A DNA stretch of 64,000 nt from positions 1-64,000 of the forward strand of contig LVAQ01000004.1 of the NCBI GenBank assembly GCA_001604105.1. Direction: 5' to 3'. Positions 42,401 to 51,871 of the stretch are shown here, piece after piece (the first letter of the stretch is position 1; each line of letters begins with the position of its first letter). The translations under genes and the position numbers were made by a program. The DNA is from Clostridiales bacterium Firm_11. Lineage in GTDB: Bacteria > Bacillota > Clostridia > Christensenellales > Aristaeellaceae. The notes under the pieces are model-generated. The model was not told the DNA's origin. It did not search any database and saw nothing but the letters and a program-made list of their open reading frames with translations.

Positions 42401-44926
42401 ATGAAACAAGACCATCGCCAGCTAAAATGGAGCAGTCAAGGTATTATTGCAGGGGTTTTCTTTCTGTGTATTTTCTTTTTCTCATTGACTAATATTCCAG
42501 TTTTCATTAATGGGGTAAAAGAAAACGTGGCACAGAAAACCCGTCTTGAAGCCTTGCCTAGTGCATTGCTTAAGTCTTATAATGAGCATTTTCTCCAACG
42601 CAGCGATTTTGTAAATATTATCGGGCTTGGTGCGAGAATAGCGGGACAGCGCGTTTTGAATGATGTGGTGAGGCTTAAGGACGATCACCTTTATCGGTTA
42701 GAAACTAATCGAGATGTGAGCAATGAAGCAAAGTCAGTAAGTGAGCTGCAGCGATACCTAGGAACAATTGATGTTCCGCTTGTGTATATGCAGGTGCCCA
42801 TTCGAATGGAAGACAAAGCAAGCCAACTGCCAGAAGGTCTATCAGATTATAGTAATGAAATGGTTCAAAAAATCGTACAGGCACTTCAGGATGATGGAAT
42901 TGATGTGCTAGACATGCAGCAAAAAGCTCTCAGTGAAGGCATTCGCGTCAACTCCTTATTCTTTCATACAGACCATCACTGGACGATAGAGGGATCGTTA
43001 TGGGCTACTCGTATCTTCATTGACCATATACAAAGCAAATATCGTTGGGATATTGATGATGCCGATATACAGGATGCCAATTTAACCAAACAAGTATTCA
43101 AACAATCCTTTTTAGGTAGTTATGGTCGCCGTGTCGGAAAATACTTCGGGGGAATGGATGATATCACAATCATCAAACCAAAGAGAAAAATGATGATGCA
43201 AGCGATTATCCCAAATGCTTCAAGAACAGAAGATATTAATCGAGAAGGATCGTTTGATGAGACCATTCTTTATATGGACAATGTTACAAGCCACTCCTAT
43301 TTTACAACAAACCCCTATGCGGTTTATACAGGCGCTGATCGCGATGAGATGATCATCTGGAATCGTGATGCTGCCAACGCGCAAAAACTTCTAGTTATCA
43401 AAGATTCATATGGCTTACCAGTCGTTTCTTTCCTCTCGCTTTGCTTCAGGGAAGTACGTGCGCTTGACCTGAGATATTACATGGGTATGCCACTTGTGCA
43501 ATATATTGAACAGATGCAACCAGATGCAGTTCTTTTTGTGTATAACCAAGGTGCTGTTACTGGGGCGAGCGATAACCGAATGTTTGAATTTGGCACTGAG
43601 GAAAGCAAAAACAAAGGAGATAATTATCTCCTGGAACCACAAGCTTTTGTTATCGAAAGAGGTATGACTTCATGGGTAAGCAATGTATCACAGCGTTTAA
43701 CTAGTGCTGCGAAAGGGAAACCAATTACTCTATCTGCTCAGATTGATTCACGATATATTCAAAGAACAACTATGAATGCTAGGTTTCACTGGATTGATTA
43801 TGATGGCATGGATTTTTCAACAATTTCAGAATTGCGCAAAAAAGGAAGTGCATCGCTCTCGCATACACAATATGCAAGCACAGTAATGCTCCCCGATAAA
43901 GCAAAAGGGCTGCGAACTATAGAATGGTTGTTTAGCGATCGAGATGCGCTGGTAATTCGCGATCCAAAACTGGATATAGGAACAGATGTTAAGACATGGA
44001 GTGCTGCAATAGAATTCAATGAGCAATACGGCTTCAACTTGCTGGATGCAAAAATGTCGCAAGATCAGCTACACGGACATACTTATAGCATGCCTGTTTT
44101 GCGGGATGCTCATATCGTTATTCCAGCTCGCAACCATGACTATACCTACCGAAAGATTTACGATTACATTGTCCCGGATGTCGAATACACTTTATCTATT
44201 AGCGAAGTGGAATGCACTGAAGGATCCGCGAAATCAATTGATATTGTGTTGTTTAACTTCTTTACCAATCAAGTAGTGCAAAGACAATCGTTCGATGTAC
44301 GAAAAGGAAAACAAGAATGGACGTTTAAGACACCACCTGGTTTATCACTTTGCAAACTGATCGCATACTCGGGGCCACGTGCTAAAAGTGCAAATAATGA
44401 AGTACACCTACGTGGACTTGCATTATACCGTGAAGCAAGCCTTAAGAGCCACCTTATGAACGACCAAACTGCTAACATGCAATACAAGGGGATACAGCTC
44501 ATTGTTGATAATCAAGATGATGAGTCAAACAAGCCATTAACGCTTTACAGTGGCCTTGTCCCAGGAGCATCTTATCTGCTCAAACTAGACGAGATTACAG
44601 TTTCACAGGGACAAGCAAAGCATATTGATGCAGCTCTATATGATTGTGAGAACAAAAAAGTCTATAGTTCATATTGTTTCTTTGTGGATCAGAAAGAATC
44701 TTCTTGGTATATTAGCTTGCCCACCAACGCAAGCAAGCTTACATCTGTAATACTGTATGCCGGTTCAAGAGGCGCTACCCAAGGTAATTCTATATCTGTT
44801 GGATCAGCTTCATTGGAACTATTGGATTATCCAGTACCAAGTTCAGTTATAGAAATGAAGCATTCTTACATGGAACTAGCGTTAAATTCATTCAGATATA
44901 GGCAAGTTGGATTTTCGCAAGAGTAG
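42401..44926 (+). CDS. DHHW/AlgX-like acyltransferase partner with duplicated C-terminal domain
   Basis: An 841-aa protein. One N-terminal membrane anchor (about 13-33) is followed by an SGNH-like domain with the signature HTDHHWTIEGSLWATRIF (about 188-205), a KDSYGLPVVSFLSLCFREV block carrying the serine, and DLRYYMG after it. This is the DHHW family, which hands acetyl groups to exported polysaccharide. Beyond about residue 430 the protein continues with a long extension whose last 250 residues hold two related copies of about 88 aa: one with YTLSISEVECTEGSAKSIDI, the other with YLLKLDEITVSQGQAKHIDA. They may be carbohydrate-binding beta sandwiches. The ATG at 42401 has AGGAGG ahead of it; an earlier in-frame start overlaps the MBOAT gene. 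Confidence 0.85.
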   Translation: MKQDHRQLKWSSQGIIAGVFFLCIFFFSLTNIPVFINGVKENVAQKTRLEALPSALLKSYNEHFLQRSDFVNIIGLGARIAGQRVLNDVVRLKDDHLYRLETNRDVSNEAKSVSELQRYLGTIDVPLVYMQVPIRMEDKASQLPEGLSDYSNEMVQKIVQALQDDGIDVLDMQQKALSEGIRVNSLFFHTDHHWTIEGSLWATRIFIDHIQSKYRWDIDDADIQDANLTKQVFKQSFLGSYGRRVGKYFGGMDDITIIKPKRKMMMQAIIPNASRTEDINREGSFDETILYMDNVTSHSYFTTNPYAVYTGADRDEMIIWNRDAANAQKLLVIKDSYGLPVVSFLSLCFREVRALDLRYYMGMPLVQYIEQMQPDAVLFVYNQGAVTGASDNRMFEFGTEESKNKGDNYLLEPQAFVIERGMTSWVSNVSQRLTSAAKGKPITLSAQIDSRYIQRTTMNARFHWIDYDGMDFSTISELRKKGSASLSHTQYASTVMLPDKAKGLRTIEWLFSDRDALVIRDPKLDIGTDVKTWSAAIEFNEQYGFNLLDAKMSQDQLHGHTYSMPVLRDAHIVIPARNHDYTYRKIYDYIVPDVEYTLSISEVECTEGSAKSIDIVLFNFFTNQVVQRQSFDVRKGKQEWTFKTPPGLSLCKLIAYSGPRAKSANNEVHLRGLALYREASLKSHLMNDQTANMQYKGIQLIVDNQDDESNKPLTLYSGLVPGASYLLKLDEITVSQGQAKHIDAALYDCENKKVYSSYCFFVDQKESSWYISLPTNASKLTSVILYAGSRGATQGNSISVGSASLELLDYPVPSSVIEMKHSYMELALNSFRYRQVGFSQE

Positions 44927-45341
44927 TCCTTTTGTTTGGCAGATCAATGATTTGGTTGGAATCATGGAATACATTTTGACTATATGGCGACAGAAGGAAG
45001 GTCAACCTAATTTCTTTATATACGCCAATAAGGTAACTACCCGCCGTGAAAATATTGTGTTGTTGATATGGTTTACCGCAACCGGATTAATCTGGCCTTC
45101 TGCAAGGGACACGGCGTTAGCTACCGCAGCCCACGCCTGGGGGCTCGGCATGAGTGCGCAAGCTGACTGGAAAATCGCCCGTGCTGACAACGCCGCCTGT
45201 AGCGGCATCGAAAACTCGATTAGCATCTGCAATCGTCGCTACTGTCTTGGCAGCAGCATAGCGTAACTTCATTGCATGGCGGAGTCTAGGTCATATTGCG
45301 ATTGTAATCGAAATCCTCTTCACATGAAAACCAGCATTGTC

Positions 45342-45403
45342 TTATGCCGAACCTGTAGATTTCGTGTCACATTTCGTGTCACATTTTGCGTAAAATCGGT
45401 GAC
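45342..45403 (-). pseudogene. Possible 3' remnant of a tyrosine integrase
   Basis: Read on the - strand, a short frame ends CHRFYAKCDTKCDTKSTGSA then stop. KCDTKCDTK-like tails are what I recall from phage-type integrases of Bacillota inserted at tRNA genes, and the DNA carries the matching tandem TCGTGTCACATT repeat. Only about 20 codons remain. The call is weak and rests on memory plus its place next to a tRNA gene. Confidence 0.3.
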
Positions 45404-45468
45404 ACGGAAGTAAAAAAACTGTTATGAAAACAAACAAGTTGAAACGCCAAAACCCCTTATTCTACCGC

Positions 45469-45500
45469 AAAAAACAAAGAAACGACCATCGCTGGCCGCT
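45469..45500 (-). terminator. Terminator of the tRNA cluster
   Basis: On the - strand an 8-bp stem (AGCGGCCA with TGGTCGTT, two G-U pairs) and GCGA loop lead into a T-rich run (TCTTTGTTTTTT), just after tRNA-Leu. Confidence 0.7.
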
Positions 45501-45508
45501 TCCTTGTT

Positions 45509-45596
45509 TGGTGCGGGAAACAGGACTTGAACCTGCATGAAGAAAACCCTCACAAGAACCTGAATCTTGCGCGTCTGCCAATTCCGCCATTCCCGC
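45509..45596 (-). tRNA. tRNA-Leu (anticodon CAG)
   Basis: The sequence starts GCGGGAATGGCGGAATTGGC with the long variable arm of tRNA-Leu. The anticodon loop is TTCAGGT between CAAGA/TCTTG stems. The 3' CCA is encoded. Last tRNA of the cluster and the one next to the island. Confidence 0.95.
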
Positions 45597-45611
45597 AGAA
45601 GGTGGAATACG

Positions 45612-45696
<85 letters not shown>

Positions 45697-45727
45697 ATGA
45701 TCTAGGCAAACGAAGGGGGAAAGGAAA

Positions 45728-45804
45728 TGGAGCCGGCGATGGGATTTGAACCCGCAACCTGCTGATTACAAATCAGCTGCTCTGCCAGATTGAGCTACAC
45801 CGGC
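45728..45804 (-). tRNA. tRNA-Thr (anticodon TGT)
   Basis: Acceptor GCCGGTG; anticodon loop TTTGTAA flanked by CTGA and TCAG; TPsiC arm GGTTCAAATCC; CCA encoded. Confidence 0.95.
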
Positions 45805-45832
45805 ACATCGCCCAACTGCAGCATAAAGGAAA

Positions 45833-45909
45833 TGGCGACCAAGAAGGGGCTCGAACCCTCGACCTCCAGCGTGACAGGCTGGCATTCTAACCAACTGAAC
45901 TACTTGGCC
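45833..45909 (-). tRNA. tRNA-Asp (anticodon GTC)
   Basis: Acceptor GGCCAAG with CTTGGTC; anticodon loop CTGTCAC; G73 discriminator as expected for Asp; CCA encoded. Confidence 0.95.
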
Positions 45910-45916
45910 GTGTTGC

Positions 45917-45993
<77 letters not shown>

Positions 45994-46016
45994 AAGACCG
46001 GTTCAGAGAGGGAAAA

Positions 46017-46091
46017 TGGTGACTCCGAGGGGATTCGAACCCCTGTAGCCGCCGTGAAAGGGCGGTGTCTTAACCACTTGACCACGGAGCC
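46017..46091 (-). tRNA. tRNA-Glu (anticodon TTC)
   Basis: Acceptor GGCTCCG with CGGAGTC; D arm TGGTCAAGTGGTTAAGAC; anticodon loop CTTTCAC; CCA encoded. Confidence 0.95.
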
Positions 46092-46116
46092 ACGCCAGTC
46101 ACAGGATGAAGATGCT

Positions 46117-46193
46117 TGGTCGGGGTGAAGGGATTCGAACCCCCGGCCCCATGCTCCCAAAGCACGTGCGCTACCAGACTGCGCTACACCCCG
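46117..46193 (-). tRNA. tRNA-Pro (anticodon TGG)
   Basis: Acceptor CGGGGTG with CACCCCG; D arm AGCGCAGTCTGGTAGCGC; anticodon loop TTTGGGA; CCA encoded. First tRNA of the cluster, directly after the promoter. Confidence 0.95.
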
Positions 46194-46515
46194 TCAGCAT
46201 TATGCCCATGCAGGCGACGAAGAACATATTACACAATCCAAGATTCATTGTCAAGGGGTTTATCTGAAAAAAAGGTGTTTTAGCAGCCTTTATTTTTATA
46301 TAAACTATCATCAACCAAATCCGCAGGGAAAGGGCGCATGTTTATCGGTGCACAATAGGCGTCAAGTGCTTTGTCTGCAAGGGTTTGCGAATGTGACCCT
46401 GTAAATAACCTAAAGCGCTTGCAAACAACAGCAGAACACTGGGTGGTTTATAGATGCGCAAGGATAACCGCGAATGTTGCGCGCAAGGTGCGGGCATCAA
46501 CCACCGTACGGATGG
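46194..46515. other. Intergenic region upstream of the tRNA cluster
   Basis: 322 bp between the tRNA-Pro gene and the end of the SRAP gene. It holds the tRNA promoter (46226-46254) and an AT-rich stretch; no gene is seen. Confidence 0.6.
46226..46254 (-). promoter_or_regulatory. Promoter of the tRNA cluster
   Basis: On the - strand a perfect TTGACA (46249-46254), a 17-bp spacer and TAATAT (46226-46231), about 30 nt before tRNA-Pro. This fits a strong stable-RNA promoter that drives all seven tRNAs. Confidence 0.85.
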
Positions 46516-47163
46516 CTAGGCGCTCCTTGGCGCATCCGGCATAACGGAGCGAATCGATAGCTGCGGCGATGCAAAGGCGGCGCGAAGTTCGGGGTAGGGT
46601 ACGTTAGGGTCCAACCAGGCCTTTTTGAGCGACTCCTCCCGCAGGATGACAGGCATGCGGTCATGGTAGGGGAGCACCTGCTCATCCGCCTGGCGGGTCA
46701 GGATGGCAAAACCATCGAACCCGCCATTCGCAAAGCCGCCGAGGAACGAAGCCCAAAAGCCGGCCAAGTACATCAGTTCATCCGCTTTGGCGTGATCCAG
46801 CGAAAACGCGTATTTCTCTTTGGTTTTTTTGCCGGAGGTTCGACGCCATTCATAGAACCAGCTCATGGGCACCAAGCAGCGGCGTTCGCGTGCCGCGCGT
46901 TGAAACATGGGCGTATCATCCGCCTTTTCGCTGCGGCTGTTGATCACCAGCCCGCCGCCCACGCGCGGGAAACCCCATTTGAACGGTCGAACGGTTACGC
47001 CCACCTCAGGTTCCAGCAGGATTACGGGCGCGATTTGTGATGGGAACACCTCGCCGGTTCGCACCTGCTCGCGCATGGGCAGCTGGCGGCGGTTGAGTTC
47101 TTCTAAAATCGCGCGCATTTTGATGTTTTCTTCCTCGGTATCAATATGGTATCGGCCGCACAT
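46516..47163 (-). CDS. SRAP (SOS response-associated peptidase) protein, YedK/HMCES type
   Basis: A 215-aa protein that starts MCGRYHIDTEE. Cys2 is the residue that forms a thiazolidine crosslink with abasic sites in single-stranded DNA. NSRSEKADDTPMFQRAARERRC contains the conserved Asn and Arg, WFYEWRR the Glu, and LPYHDRMPVIL the His near the C-terminus, so the active site is complete. The gene starts 37 nt after the SNF2 helicase stop on the same strand, so the two probably form a DNA-repair operon. Confidence 0.94.
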   Translation of the reverse strand: MCGRYHIDTEEENIKMRAILEELNRRQLPMREQVRTGEVFPSQIAPVILLEPEVGVTVRPFKWGFPRVGGGLVINSRSEKADDTPMFQRAARERRCLVPMSWFYEWRRTSGKKTKEKYAFSLDHAKADELMYLAGFWASFLGGFANGGFDGFAILTRQADEQVLPYHDRMPVILREESLKKAWLDPNVPYPELRAAFASPQLSIRSVMPDAPRSA

Positions 47164-47200
47164 GTGCTATCGCTCCTTTACGGGCAGGGTTTGGGTATAT

Positions 47201-50200
47201 TTAGAAGAACAGACTGCGGATATCCTCTTCGGTCAGGCTATCCAGCGCGGTCTCGCCTGCCAGTACAACGCGATCGAAAATCGCGCGTTTGCGCTTGCTC
47301 AGGTCGGTAACCTTTTCCTCGATGGTGCCCTGGGCGATCAGGCGAAGCACATCCACATCCCTGGTTTGGCCAATGCGGTGGGCGCGGTCGGTCGCTTGAT
47401 CTTCCACGGCGGGGTTCCACCAGGGGTCATAATGAATCACCAGATCCGCGCCCGTCAGGTTGAGCCCTGTGCCGCCAGCCTTCAGGCTGATGAGGAACAC
47501 CTGCCCCTCGCCGCCGTTGAAGCGATCACACAAATCCTGCCGTGTTTCCGGCTTGGTGGCGCCATCCAGATACAGCGTGCGTACCCCCTCGCGCGAAAGC
47601 CGTTTGCGGATAATTTGCAGCATGCCCACAAACTGAGAAAAGATCAGAATCCGTCGCTTGCCAGCCACGGCTTGTTGCACGGTTTGTACCAGCAGTTCCA
47701 GCTTGCCGCTGGTGCCCTCATAATCCGGCAGAAACAGCCTGGGGTGGCAGCACACCTGCCGCAGTTTCAGCAAAACACTGAGCACCTGCATGCGCGCGCG
47801 GGGGAGTGAGCCGTTGGCCAGCGCTTCGCCCACGTGGGCGCGCAGGGTCTCCAGCAGTTGGCGGTATACGCGCTCCTGCTCGGGCGTCATGGCGGCGTAC
47901 AGGCTCTGCTCATGCTTGCCGGGCAGGCTGCCCAGCACTTCCGCTTTGAGCCGACGCATTAAGAAGGGGCGGATGCGCTCCTGCAACTCCTCGGCGCGCT
48001 CGCTGCCGCCATAGCGCCGCAGAAACGCGCCCTGCGTGCCCAGATAGCCGGGCAATACGAAGTCGAAGATGCTCCACAATTCGCCCGTGTGGTTCTCCAT
48101 GGGCGTGCCGGTGAGCGCCACACGCACCTGTGCGTTGAGTTCCTTGGCCGCCGTGGCGCCGATGGACTGCGCGTTTTTTACGAATTGCGCTTCATCCAGG
48201 ATGGCGAAACGAAGCGGGATTTCGCGGATGTTCTCGATGTCCCGCCGCAGAAGCGGATAGCTGGTCAGGATGACATCTACGGTTGCATCCGTCCGGATTT
48301 CCTCGATCTGCCGTCTGCGTTCTTCCCGCACGCCGGATATCAAGCGTACGGTCATGCTTTCATCAAAGCGCTTGAACTCCGCGAGCCAATGATACACAAG
48401 GGACGTGGGGGTTACGATCAGGCTTTTCATCAACCCGTTTTTCTTTTTAGCCGCCGAGAGCGCGGCAATCACCTGTACAGTCTTGCCCAGCCCCATTTCA
48501 TCGGCCAGGATACCGCCCATGCGCGCCTCGTGCAGGGATAAAAGCCACCCCGCGCCGCGCTGCTGGTATGTAGCCAGCTTCTTATACAGCTTGGGCGGGA
48601 TGAACCGCTCCGCCTGCATGGCGCGTTCTCCCAATGCGCGCGTCGCGCTCTCCACCTCTTCCGTGGCGGCAACATCCCCGCCCGCAAGGCGCAGCATGCT
48701 TACCATGTAAGCCGCGCGGTACGCGCCAAAACTCAGCTCACGGGCATCGGCCGCGGCCTGCGGATCGTCCAGCGCGGCGGCATCGAGCAACTCCTGCGCA
48801 ACAGGCGCAAGGGCGCTCATATCCCGCACATCCAGGAATTCGCCAGTTTTCAGGCGCACATACTGCTGGTGCGCCTGCACCGCCTGCAAAATGGGTATCA
48901 GCTCCGCGATGGGTTCGCCCTCTTCCAACAGCGTAAATACCAGCCGCCCTCCGCGCATGCGAAAAGATGCCTGCCCTGTGAAACGGCGCGGTTTGATCTT
49001 GGTAAACGCATCGCTGACAAACACTTCGCAGCGCTTTTCCAGTTCCTGAACGCCCTGTGTGCAAAATGCGAGAATATCTTTTGCGCGGCGCAAAACCATA
49101 CGGCCTTCGCGTACCACAAAGCCCGCATCGCTGAAAAAATCCAGCAGATCACTCTCGGCACGGCCATCCCGCAACAGGATCTTTGGGGAGGTGTTCTGCG
49201 CCGGTTCATCATCCGCCGTGTTGGCCTGCGCGGTCGACGGCGTTGTTTCAAAGGGGCTGATCACTTGCTCGCCGTAATGCAGCGCAAGGCGCGCCTCAAC
49301 GTTGTTGCCATCCAGATCAATATATACCCGCGCGATGAGCGGCTCGCTGATGAGCCGCCGTGAAAGCCCCGCCGCGGGAGCAACCGTGCCGACGGTGGAA
49401 AGCGCAGGCAATAACGCGGAGAGCGTATCTTCCGTCTCCTGTATCGGATAACGGAAGTCCTGCCCCCCTGTCACCAGCAGACGGCAAACGCGTGCCTGCG
49501 CGCTGTGCAGGCGCACAATATGCCCATCCATGAACACATAGCGCGCATCGGCGGTAATCAACCGCATGCCCTGCACCCCTTCGGCGCGCACAAACACGGC
49601 GCTCCCTTCCATGCTGACGGTGAAGCACAGCGGCAGTTCAACGGTTCGCACGTTTGCCTGGGGCTTGCGCAAACCTTCAGCCATCAGCAAAAATGGGCGC
49701 GTTTCAAAAAAGCGCAGAACACTCTGCAGGAACGCGCCGCTCAGCACAACATAACGGCCATCGCTGGTGGGTTTGCCTGCGTTATCATCCGTGAGGGCAA
49801 ACGCTTCGGCTTCTGCGGATTCGTCCGCCGCGCGCGGTGGCAAGTGACTCAGCAGCATGGCAAGCAACGCCTCATCCTCTTTGGAGAAGCGCATAATGGC
49901 GGGTCGGTATATGAAACGCGCGGAAAGGATGAGCGGCTGCCCGCGCAGGTAGCATGCAAGTAACTCTGGAATGCTGCGTACGGCATACAGCCGTTCCTGA
50001 CCAATTTGCAAACCAAGCCCTATGCGTCCATCCGGCATCAGGCGCAGTATGGCCATCATGCGTACGCTTTCCGCGCCGGGCATGGCGCGGCTGAGCGCCA
50101 CCAGCATTTCCTGCCCTAAGGCAAGCTCTCTTTCCTGGCGCAACAGGCGAAGCGAGCCATCCTCCAGGGCGCGCATGGTGGCGGCAACGATGTGCTCACA

Positions 50201-50398
50201 GCCTGCTTCTCCGTGCCCGCCGCAGGTGCAATCCGCGCCGCCATCGGCACGCAGGGACACCGCTTGCTCCGGGGTCGTGCCCACGCGCAGGTTCAGCGTC
50301 TGTGCATCTTGCGTAAGCAGGCTCACGCTGCCGCGCCTGAAAATCGCCTCGCCCGCTTGTATGGGCGTGGCAGGAGTCAAATTCTCTTCCTGCGGCAT
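47201..50398 (-). CDS. SNF2-family helicase with SWIM zinc finger
   Basis: A 1065-aa protein. Residues about 40-75 form a SWIM-type zinc finger (DCTCGGHGEAGCEHIVAA, CxCx(n)CxH). The middle is a helicase-associated region; the C-terminal 500 residues hold a Swi2/Snf2 ATPase: GGILADEMGLGKTVQVIAAL (Walker A), ILDEAQFVKN (Walker B), LTGTPMENH, LILFSQF-like motif IV as RILIFSQFVGM, and the end motif TDRAHRIGQTRDV. Such proteins move or strip proteins from DNA. The ORF runs up to 50566, but the start at 50398 has AAGGAGAT ahead of it. It is followed by the SRAP gene. Confidence 0.93.
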   Translation of the reverse strand: MPQEENLTPATPIQAGEAIFRRGSVSLLTQDAQTLNLRVGTTPEQAVSLRADGGADCTCGGHGEAGCEHIVAATMRALEDGSLRLLRQERELALGQEMLVALSRAMPGAESVRMMAILRLMPDGRIGLGLQIGQERLYAVRSIPELLACYLRGQPLILSARFIYRPAIMRFSKEDEALLAMLLSHLPPRAADESAEAEAFALTDDNAGKPTSDGRYVVLSGAFLQSVLRFFETRPFLLMAEGLRKPQANVRTVELPLCFTVSMEGSAVFVRAEGVQGMRLITADARYVFMDGHIVRLHSAQARVCRLLVTGGQDFRYPIQETEDTLSALLPALSTVGTVAPAAGLSRRLISEPLIARVYIDLDGNNVEARLALHYGEQVISPFETTPSTAQANTADDEPAQNTSPKILLRDGRAESDLLDFFSDAGFVVREGRMVLRRAKDILAFCTQGVQELEKRCEVFVSDAFTKIKPRRFTGQASFRMRGGRLVFTLLEEGEPIAELIPILQAVQAHQQYVRLKTGEFLDVRDMSALAPVAQELLDAAALDDPQAAADARELSFGAYRAAYMVSMLRLAGGDVAATEEVESATRALGERAMQAERFIPPKLYKKLATYQQRGAGWLLSLHEARMGGILADEMGLGKTVQVIAALSAAKKKNGLMKSLIVTPTSLVYHWLAEFKRFDESMTVRLISGVREERRRQIEEIRTDATVDVILTSYPLLRRDIENIREIPLRFAILDEAQFVKNAQSIGATAAKELNAQVRVALTGTPMENHTGELWSIFDFVLPGYLGTQGAFLRRYGGSERAEELQERIRPFLMRRLKAEVLGSLPGKHEQSLYAAMTPEQERVYRQLLETLRAHVGEALANGSLPRARMQVLSVLLKLRQVCCHPRLFLPDYEGTSGKLELLVQTVQQAVAGKRRILIFSQFVGMLQIIRKRLSREGVRTLYLDGATKPETRQDLCDRFNGGEGQVFLISLKAGGTGLNLTGADLVIHYDPWWNPAVEDQATDRAHRIGQTRDVDVLRLIAQGTIEEKVTDLSKRKRAIFDRVVLAGETALDSLTEEDIRSLFF

Positions 50399-50559
50399 GG
50401 TGATCTCCTTTTCGTTTATCCAGAAGATATTCTCTTTTGAAATGCGCTCCTCCTTCCTGCTGCCATACAGGTTTTGGCAAAAACTGCGCATACGGAAAAC
50501 ACCGCCGGTGCAGCCCCTGTAAAATTCACCTGAAAGCGTTGCCGTGCATCGTTTACGCG

Positions 50560-50588
50560 TTGACATTGCCCCATCATCGTGTTATGAT
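50560..50588 (+). promoter_or_regulatory. Promoter of the serine hydrolase gene
   Basis: TTGACA (50560-50565), a 17-bp spacer and TATGAT (50583-50588), about 30 nt before the GTG start. Confidence 0.75.
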
Positions 50589-50618
50589 GCAGCCATCAAA
50601 GCAATGGGAGGCATCCCT

Positions 50619-51788
50619 GTGAAACGCTTAAAAAAAGATTTTATGCGCGTAATGAACGAAGCCGTTGCGCGCGGAGAGACGCCCGGTGTAGTCTCGCTGG
50701 TGTGGCGGGATGGTGAGGAGATACTCTGCGCCAAAAGCGGCCATGCCGATCTTGGCAAAGGCACGCCGATGGAGCGGGACACGATCCTGCGCCTGTACTC
50801 GCTGAGCAAACCGATGACCGCCGTGCTGGCCATGACGCTGGTGGAAGCGGGCAAGCTGGATATCCTCGCGCCGGTTTCGGAGTTTCTGCCTACCTATCAA
50901 AACCAGCGCGTTGCTGTGGATGATGCGCAAAGCGTGCCCGTTGCCAGACCCATGCTGGTAAAAGACCTCTTTTCCATGACCAGCGGGCTTTGCTACCCGG
51001 GCGAGGATACACCCGCCGAACGCGCCGCCGCCAAACTGTTTGATGCCATCGACGCGGAAGCTACGCAGGGGAACCAGCCTGATACGCAGGCCATTGCAAG
51101 CCGCATCGGCGAACTGCCGCTGGCCTTCAGCCCCGGGGATGGCTGGCGCTACGGCACCTCGACGGATGTGCTGGGCGCAGTGCTGGAGGTTGTCTCCGGC
51201 AAGCCGCTGGATGTGCTCTTTTCCGAAACGCTGTTTGCGCCTTTGGGCATGAATGACACCGGCTTTTGGGTGCCGCCGGAGAAAACGGAGCGGTTCGCCA
51301 CCCTCTACGAGCGTAAGGATGGCATCCTTTCCCCGTATCCGGAGAACAATTTCGGGCTTACCTACTACTTCAGCCGCCCCAACTACCTCTCCGGCGGAGG
51401 CGGACTTACCGCCACAGCCGATGATGTGCTTCGCTTTGCGCGTATGCTGCTGGGCGAGGGCACGCTTGGCAATGAACGGATTATCTCCCCGCAGTCGGTC
51501 AAATGGCTTTCCGGCAATCACCTCAACAAGCGGCAGATGGAAACGATCTACTTTGATTCGATGTATGGCTATGGCTACGGCGGATTCATGCGCGTACTGC
51601 TGTCGCCCAGCAAGAGTTTTGGGCTCGGGGTTACCGGTGAGTTTGGCTGGGATGGCTGGGCTGGCTCCTATATGACGGTATGCCCGGACAGGAATATGGT
51701 CTTTGTGACCATGCAGCACAGGACGGATCTGGGCACAGGCCCGTTGACGCGCAAGCTGCGTAATATCCTGTATGCGCATATAGACTGA
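50619..51788 (+). CDS. Beta-lactamase-fold serine hydrolase
   Basis: A 389-aa protein of the class C beta-lactamase / DD-peptidase-like family (Pfam Beta-lactamase). The nucleophile motif SxxK is SLSK (residues 61-64) and the tyrosine motif is near YGTSTDVLG (about 182). The GTG start at 50619 has GGGAGG 7 nt before it; the frame extends further up but into the promoter. No signal peptide is visible, so it is likely cytoplasmic and more probably an esterase or peptidase than a resistance enzyme. Substrate unknown. Confidence 0.86.
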   Translation: MKRLKKDFMRVMNEAVARGETPGVVSLVWRDGEEILCAKSGHADLGKGTPMERDTILRLYSLSKPMTAVLAMTLVEAGKLDILAPVSEFLPTYQNQRVAVDDAQSVPVARPMLVKDLFSMTSGLCYPGEDTPAERAAAKLFDAIDAEATQGNQPDTQAIASRIGELPLAFSPGDGWRYGTSTDVLGAVLEVVSGKPLDVLFSETLFAPLGMNDTGFWVPPEKTERFATLYERKDGILSPYPENNFGLTYYFSRPNYLSGGGGLTATADDVLRFARMLLGEGTLGNERIISPQSVKWLSGNHLNKRQMETIYFDSMYGYGYGGFMRVLLSPSKSFGLGVTGEFGWDGWAGSYMTVCPDRNMVFVTMQHRTDLGTGPLTRKLRNILYAHID

Positions 51789-51836
51789 CATGCTTGGGGG
51801 CGTGCCCTTTTGAAGCCGCCGCGGATTCGTGAGGGC

Positions 51837-51865
51837 TTGCCAAAATGCGCGCAAGCGCGTATAAT
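51837..51865 (+). promoter_or_regulatory. Promoter of serS
   Basis: TTGCCA (51837-51842), a 17-bp spacer and TATAAT (51860-51865). The transcript starts at the 5' end of the T-box leader. Confidence 0.75.
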
Positions 51866-51871
51866 GCATAC

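Larger units (their letters stand above)
44927..45508. other. Island edge before the tRNA cluster
   Basis: 582 bp. It includes a 51-codon - strand frame at 45117-45272 (no ribosome site, no known family), a possible integrase remnant at 45342-45403 and the tRNA terminator at 45469-45500. Composition changes here from AT-rich to the genome average. Confidence 0.5.

Noticed and set aside
45117..45272. 51-codon - strand frame near the tRNA cluster
   Set aside because: No ribosome site and no similarity that I can name; reported only in the intergenic note.
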